This document shows, in pieces, positions 60,265 to 64,000 of a DNA stretch of 64,000 nt. Position 1 is the first letter of the stretch; the number at the start of each line of letters is the position of its first letter. The translations under genes and the position numbers were made by a program. A model generated the notes under the pieces. It did no database searches and was not told the DNA's origin. It saw nothing but the letters and a program-made list of their open reading frames with translations. The stretch is from Spirodela intermedia (lineage: Eukaryota > Streptophyta > Magnoliopsida > Alismatales > Araceae). Location: the NCBI GenBank assembly GCA_902729315.2, contig LR746279.1, forward strand, positions 466,001 through 530,000, written 5' to 3'.

Positions 60265-63200
60265 ATGGCGGGCTGGAGCGAGACGTCGATGGTGGCGGGC
60301 CAGGGGAAGAAGCCCCCTAAGCGTCTAGGGGGAATGGCGGAGGCCCTCTCCATTGCTTCGGATCTGGGATTTGCCATCCCTCCCGTCCAGGTAGGGACGG
60401 GTTCAGAAAGGGGTGGATAGAGTGAAGAGGAACAACACATTTTTGCTCCAGTTCTATGTTTGCCGCTTGTATTTTCAATTTTTATTTGCGATTTTTGTCT
60501 GTGCATTTTTTTTTGGGATCATTGTCGCGTCTCATTTTTGGTTCTTCGAATTGGTGTTTGATTCGCTTTTTTTTGTTTTTGTCTTTATTGGTTTTCTGAC
60601 GTTGGTGATGAACTAATGTGCTGTGAACAACGAAATTTGTGTTGTACGGAATTTTTTTGCTTCTCTATTGAGAATTTTTATGCATTCCTGTAACATACGT
60701 CTGTGGGAGATATGCTGTGTTGGAAAAGTCATGGAACAGAGAAGACGTGGCGTGATCAAGATCCTTTCAATATGATGCGACATCGTCGCACGTGTAGCAC
60801 ATCGATGAATGTGAAATCTGGGATTCTTGCACAGAATTGTCTTTCTTTGATGCTGTCGATTTGCTGATGCTTATTAAGCTTACACCTTTTCATAGGAAGA
60901 CAGGCAAAACATGCCTATCTCATCTCCCGGCGATAAAAATGATGAGCTGATAAGGATTCTGAGAGAGCTTACTTCGGTTCAACGAAACATTGCTACTTTG
61001 CAAGTGGAACTACAAGGAAGGAAGGTTAGGCTCATAAATAATTGTTTAGTAATCAATTTTTGATTTTTTTCTTGCATGCATATGTTTTTCCCTATTTATT
61101 ATCGGACCCATTCACATTATCAGTACCGTAAGAACTGTCATCAGTTACCTATGATAGTGAGTGGGTATCTTAATTGTCCTTTTCTTAATGTGGAGTGCTC
61201 AACTACATTCATGCTTACCTCTTCTGTTTTCCAATGCAATCTTTGTATGCTTCATAATAGTCAATTTTTACTCTGGCTGAATGATTGCACCCATAGGCAA
61301 TTAGATGTTTTAAGGGATGCCTCCACTGATTCCGATTCAAATATGGTGGAATGACTTATATATAAGGTTTAGCTGAAAAAATGTTAATTCGGATTTGTGG
61401 AACGCTAGTCTGCTGTTACTTGTTTCGTCAAGTTGACGTGTATCTGGTAATCACGTAAGTTGACTCATTTTTCACGGTTTTTTTTAATACTCGAATCACA
61501 ATTTTCATCTGAGTCCATATTTTAGGGTTTTGAAATAAGTACATTTTTTCTATTAAAGGAATATAAGAATTAAATTTCTGCAAGTGAGCTCCAAATCAGC
61601 TTGTATTATTGCAGTTCACGACCAAATCGTTGTAACATGAGCATATTTTCTGGTTGTCTTATCAAAGATCGATACTGCCAACCTCGGAATCTGCTAGCAA
61701 CGTAGCTAACCTATTATTGGCATCAAATGGCTTCAGAAGTTTATGGTTCCCTAGTGTTGCATTCAGTTAAAGCATTACTTTTGAGTTTTCAGGATGACAA
61801 GAATGTTGCTCATCTAACGCATGTGAGTGAAATGGAAAAGAAGATCGAGTCCTTGGCAAGAATGACTACCATCTTGAAGGACGTCATTCAAAACAAGGTG
61901 AGACGTTTCTACAACACACTGTTTATGATTTTTTTCATCTTTCACCCCATTGAACGTTCTTACTTCTTCCTAGTTCAGGATCTACGTTAAAGTAATTTAC
62001 CAGGACCTTTTGGTTCCAGTAACCTCAAAAGTTCTTCCTATTAATATCTCTGAATAACTCGCTCTGAGGGTCATGGTCAGGGTAAATACAGCCATCTTGA
62101 TTGGAAGTGGGATGAATTAGATGGGGCAGCTTGACCCAATCGTCCCTGCATATCTCCTATTCCTGGAGAATCGGGCCTGATTAACTAGAAATGTTAGAAG
62201 TATTTGATGATAATCTGCATTAAATTTGTCAGGCAGGATACATTCTTATCGGAGTGAAGGGAATTTCTTCAATTTTCATCAGGTGAACTTTGGGATCAAG
62301 TGTTATGTGGAAGAATCTACTAATGTCGGATGATAGTCGGGTTTTCAGGGATGATTAGTATTGAAATACTGCTTGCCGTATGCGCTGGAATGAGGGGTTT
62401 TTAGCATTGAAATACTGCTTTAAGTAAAGAAGTGTTTGATTCCAAGAAGAAAAGTGTGCACGAGTTCTAAATCAGCATATTTCTTATTAATATCTGTTTA
62501 ATATCATGCTGATTGTTTAGATGGCATATAGTTCTGGAGTTTCATTTCTTGTTTGGGATTGCTCCTACGGTGTCTTGGTCAATCATAGATTTTTCGGACT
62601 CAGCTGCTGTGGGAACCTAGGAAACCTAGGAAACCTAGGAAAACCAATTATTATTATATTATGATAGATTATTATTATTATGAGTTGCTCAAATCTCTCA
62701 TTGTCCCCAACACCAACCCGGAAGGAAATCACAACTCTCATTGCAACCTACATGTATCTACAAGTTCTCAGCGAGATCAATGGATGCTTGCAAAACGAAG
62801 AAATCACAACTCTCATTGCTTTAGAGAATTATCATCGTTGAAGGTGATGCGCTTTTTTTCTTGCCAGGATCGTATCATTGCTCGGCTTCAGCAACCATAT
62901 TCTCTAGATTGCATTCCAGTGGAAGCAGAATATCAGGTGGGCCATGCTTCTTTGATGTTCATTATAATATGGACCTCGTGGCTGCAGATATTGTTCCAAC
63001 ACTTTCGTATCATCTATAATTTCAATAAGCAGGTGAAGAAAAAAATTAAAAAAATTCGATTTACTAAAAGAAATACCAATTTACTATTTGCAGTAATTAG
63101 AATCCTCTTTTTCGGGGTTCTGGCCATTATTATTTGTATTTTATTTATTTATTATGGTAGATAGATCAATGCCTTCATGTGGGTTGCTACAAATCTACGG

Positions 63201-63867
63201 TGACATTTTTTGTTTCGATTTTAGAAACAATTTTCGGAGCTTCTACTGAAGGCTGCAAGTGATTATGGGGCGTTGACTGCATCCATCGCTGACTTCCAGT
63301 GGAGCCAGAATTTCAAGGAACCACCGTCCGTCTGGGGGGTATGTTTCCTCCTGCGTTGACCTTTAGTAATGTCGTGAGTTTCTTATATGATGATTTAAGT
63401 TTCTATTGTTCACAAATAGAAATTCCGCTCGCAATTTCTCTACAATCTTACAGAAATTACTTTGGGTTGGTTGATTTTAGGGAACTTATTCTGCATGATT
63501 TCTGGGGAAATTATTGTAGTTAGGATATATTAATATTCATCGGCTTCTCGATGTTTTGCTTCTAAAAAAGGAAATGCTGCGTCCGATTCCCGCCGCCCTG
63601 GCGTCGTGCACGCGTTTCTTCGAGGCCTTGTCGGCTATGAAGGAGTCCTTCGAGACTCTGCAAGAGTTCCGCGTCGGCCACGCGTCCCCCCCGCCGCCCG
63701 CCGCCGAGTTCGTGACGCCGCCGCCGCCGCCACCGCCGAGAAGGGAGGCGGCGAGCTCCAACGACTCCGTCCTGGGCAGCTGGAAGACGCCGGAGGGTGA
63801 GAACAGAGTGGAAGTGGACGACCAGAGGAGGTCCTCTTGGCCTCCTTCCCTCGACAGGAGCCTGTAA
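60265..63867 (+). CDS. AUG2: HAUS augmin-like complex subunit 2
   Basis: A subunit of the eight-protein augmin complex, which recruits gamma-tubulin to existing microtubules in mitotic spindles and phragmoplasts. Six exons (60265-60390, 60896-61024, 61793-61897, 62868-62936, 63225-63338, 63571-63867) sum to 840 nt, or 279 aa. The N-terminus has [20 protein letters not shown]. Residues 55-120 look like coiled coil ([20 protein letters not shown], then [16 protein letters not shown]). Then come [39 protein letters not shown] and [20 protein letters not shown], all strongly conserved in Arabidopsis AUG2 as I remember it. The C-terminal tail has a poly-Pro run near residue 245 and ends [11 protein letters not shown]. 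Exon phases are all zero. Intron 3 contains a 9-bp tandem repeat and a 20-bp direct repeat. Confidence 0.95.
62612..62642. repeat. 9-bp tandem repeat in AUG2 intron 3
   Basis: About three and a half copies of GAAACCTAG, the first with one substitution. A separate 20-bp direct repeat (62725-62744 and 62800-62819) follows in the same intron. Confidence 0.85.
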
Positions 63868-64000
63868 TCGATGAGAGAGAGAGAAAGAACAAGTGTATGG
63901 ATCTTGTGTGAGTAAGTAAACCTTGGACCCTCTTCTTCTGAGCTAATGGTGGCGGCGGTGGCACTCCGGCGGAGGCCCGCGGGGGAAGCGACCCACGTCG
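63868..64000. other. AUG2 3' UTR and start of the next region
   Basis: The first part is the AUG2 3' UTR. The final 60 nt are GC-rich and might be the edge of a neighbouring gene, but too little is visible to say. Confidence 0.4.

Overview
The window is nuclear DNA of a flowering plant. It carries spliced genes with GT-AG introns (one GC-AG) from families found only in plants or with a plant-type architecture: an SBT2 subtilase, a TIFY-CCT-GATA factor, a group IId WRKY factor, a SIAMESE-related protein, BIN4/MIDGET and plant augmin subunit 2. Intergenic and intronic DNA is AT-rich and crowded with (GA)n/(CT)n tracts. Gene spacing of about 4-5 kb points to a fairly compact genome. I cannot place the lineage more closely; the very GC-rich exon 1 of the WRKY gene would fit a monocot or other non-eudicot but does not prove it.

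Layout. 297-3698 (-): SBT2 subtilisin-like protease, 10 coding exons, with signs of a spliced 5' leader. 5041-8669: no gene seen. 8670-8865 (-): U2 snRNA with its own USE and TATA box, divergent from BIN4 (9112-13746, +). 14926-17066 (-): organellar bS16. 17941-24005 (-): Mediator subunit MED8. 29990-33082 (+): At1g16860-type membrane protein behind a probable long 5' leader intron. 33622-34711 (+): MIF/D-dopachrome tautomerase-like (MDL). 36069-40715 (+): five-KH RNA-binding protein. 41817-44710 (+): TIFY-CCT-GATA factor, convergent with the WRKY IId gene (45842-46939, -). 50816-51223 (+): probable SIAMESE-related CDK inhibitor. 52883-53285 (+): TMEM230-like protein. 57056-58505 (-): Bet1-like Qc-SNARE. 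60265-63867 (+): augmin subunit 2.

All multi-exon models were assembled by eye from splice sites and remembered family sequences. In each one the exon lengths sum to an uninterrupted reading frame ending at a stop codon. The genes do not form a pathway or cluster; they are mostly housekeeping and regulatory genes that happen to be neighbours.

The unusual content is mainly non-coding: a short repeat bounded by (CT)n that occurs in inverse orientation in MDL intron 1 and near 51.5 kb; dense clusters of W-box hexamers (TTGAC[C/T]), above all upstream of the WRKY gene and around the SNARE gene; a perfect 21-bp foldback in a MED8 intron; tandem duplications inside one intron; paired CT/GA tracts able to form hairpins; an in-frame 33-nt duplication in the SIAMESE-related gene; and a GC-AG intron in the subtilase. 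I found no operon-like or defence-like system.
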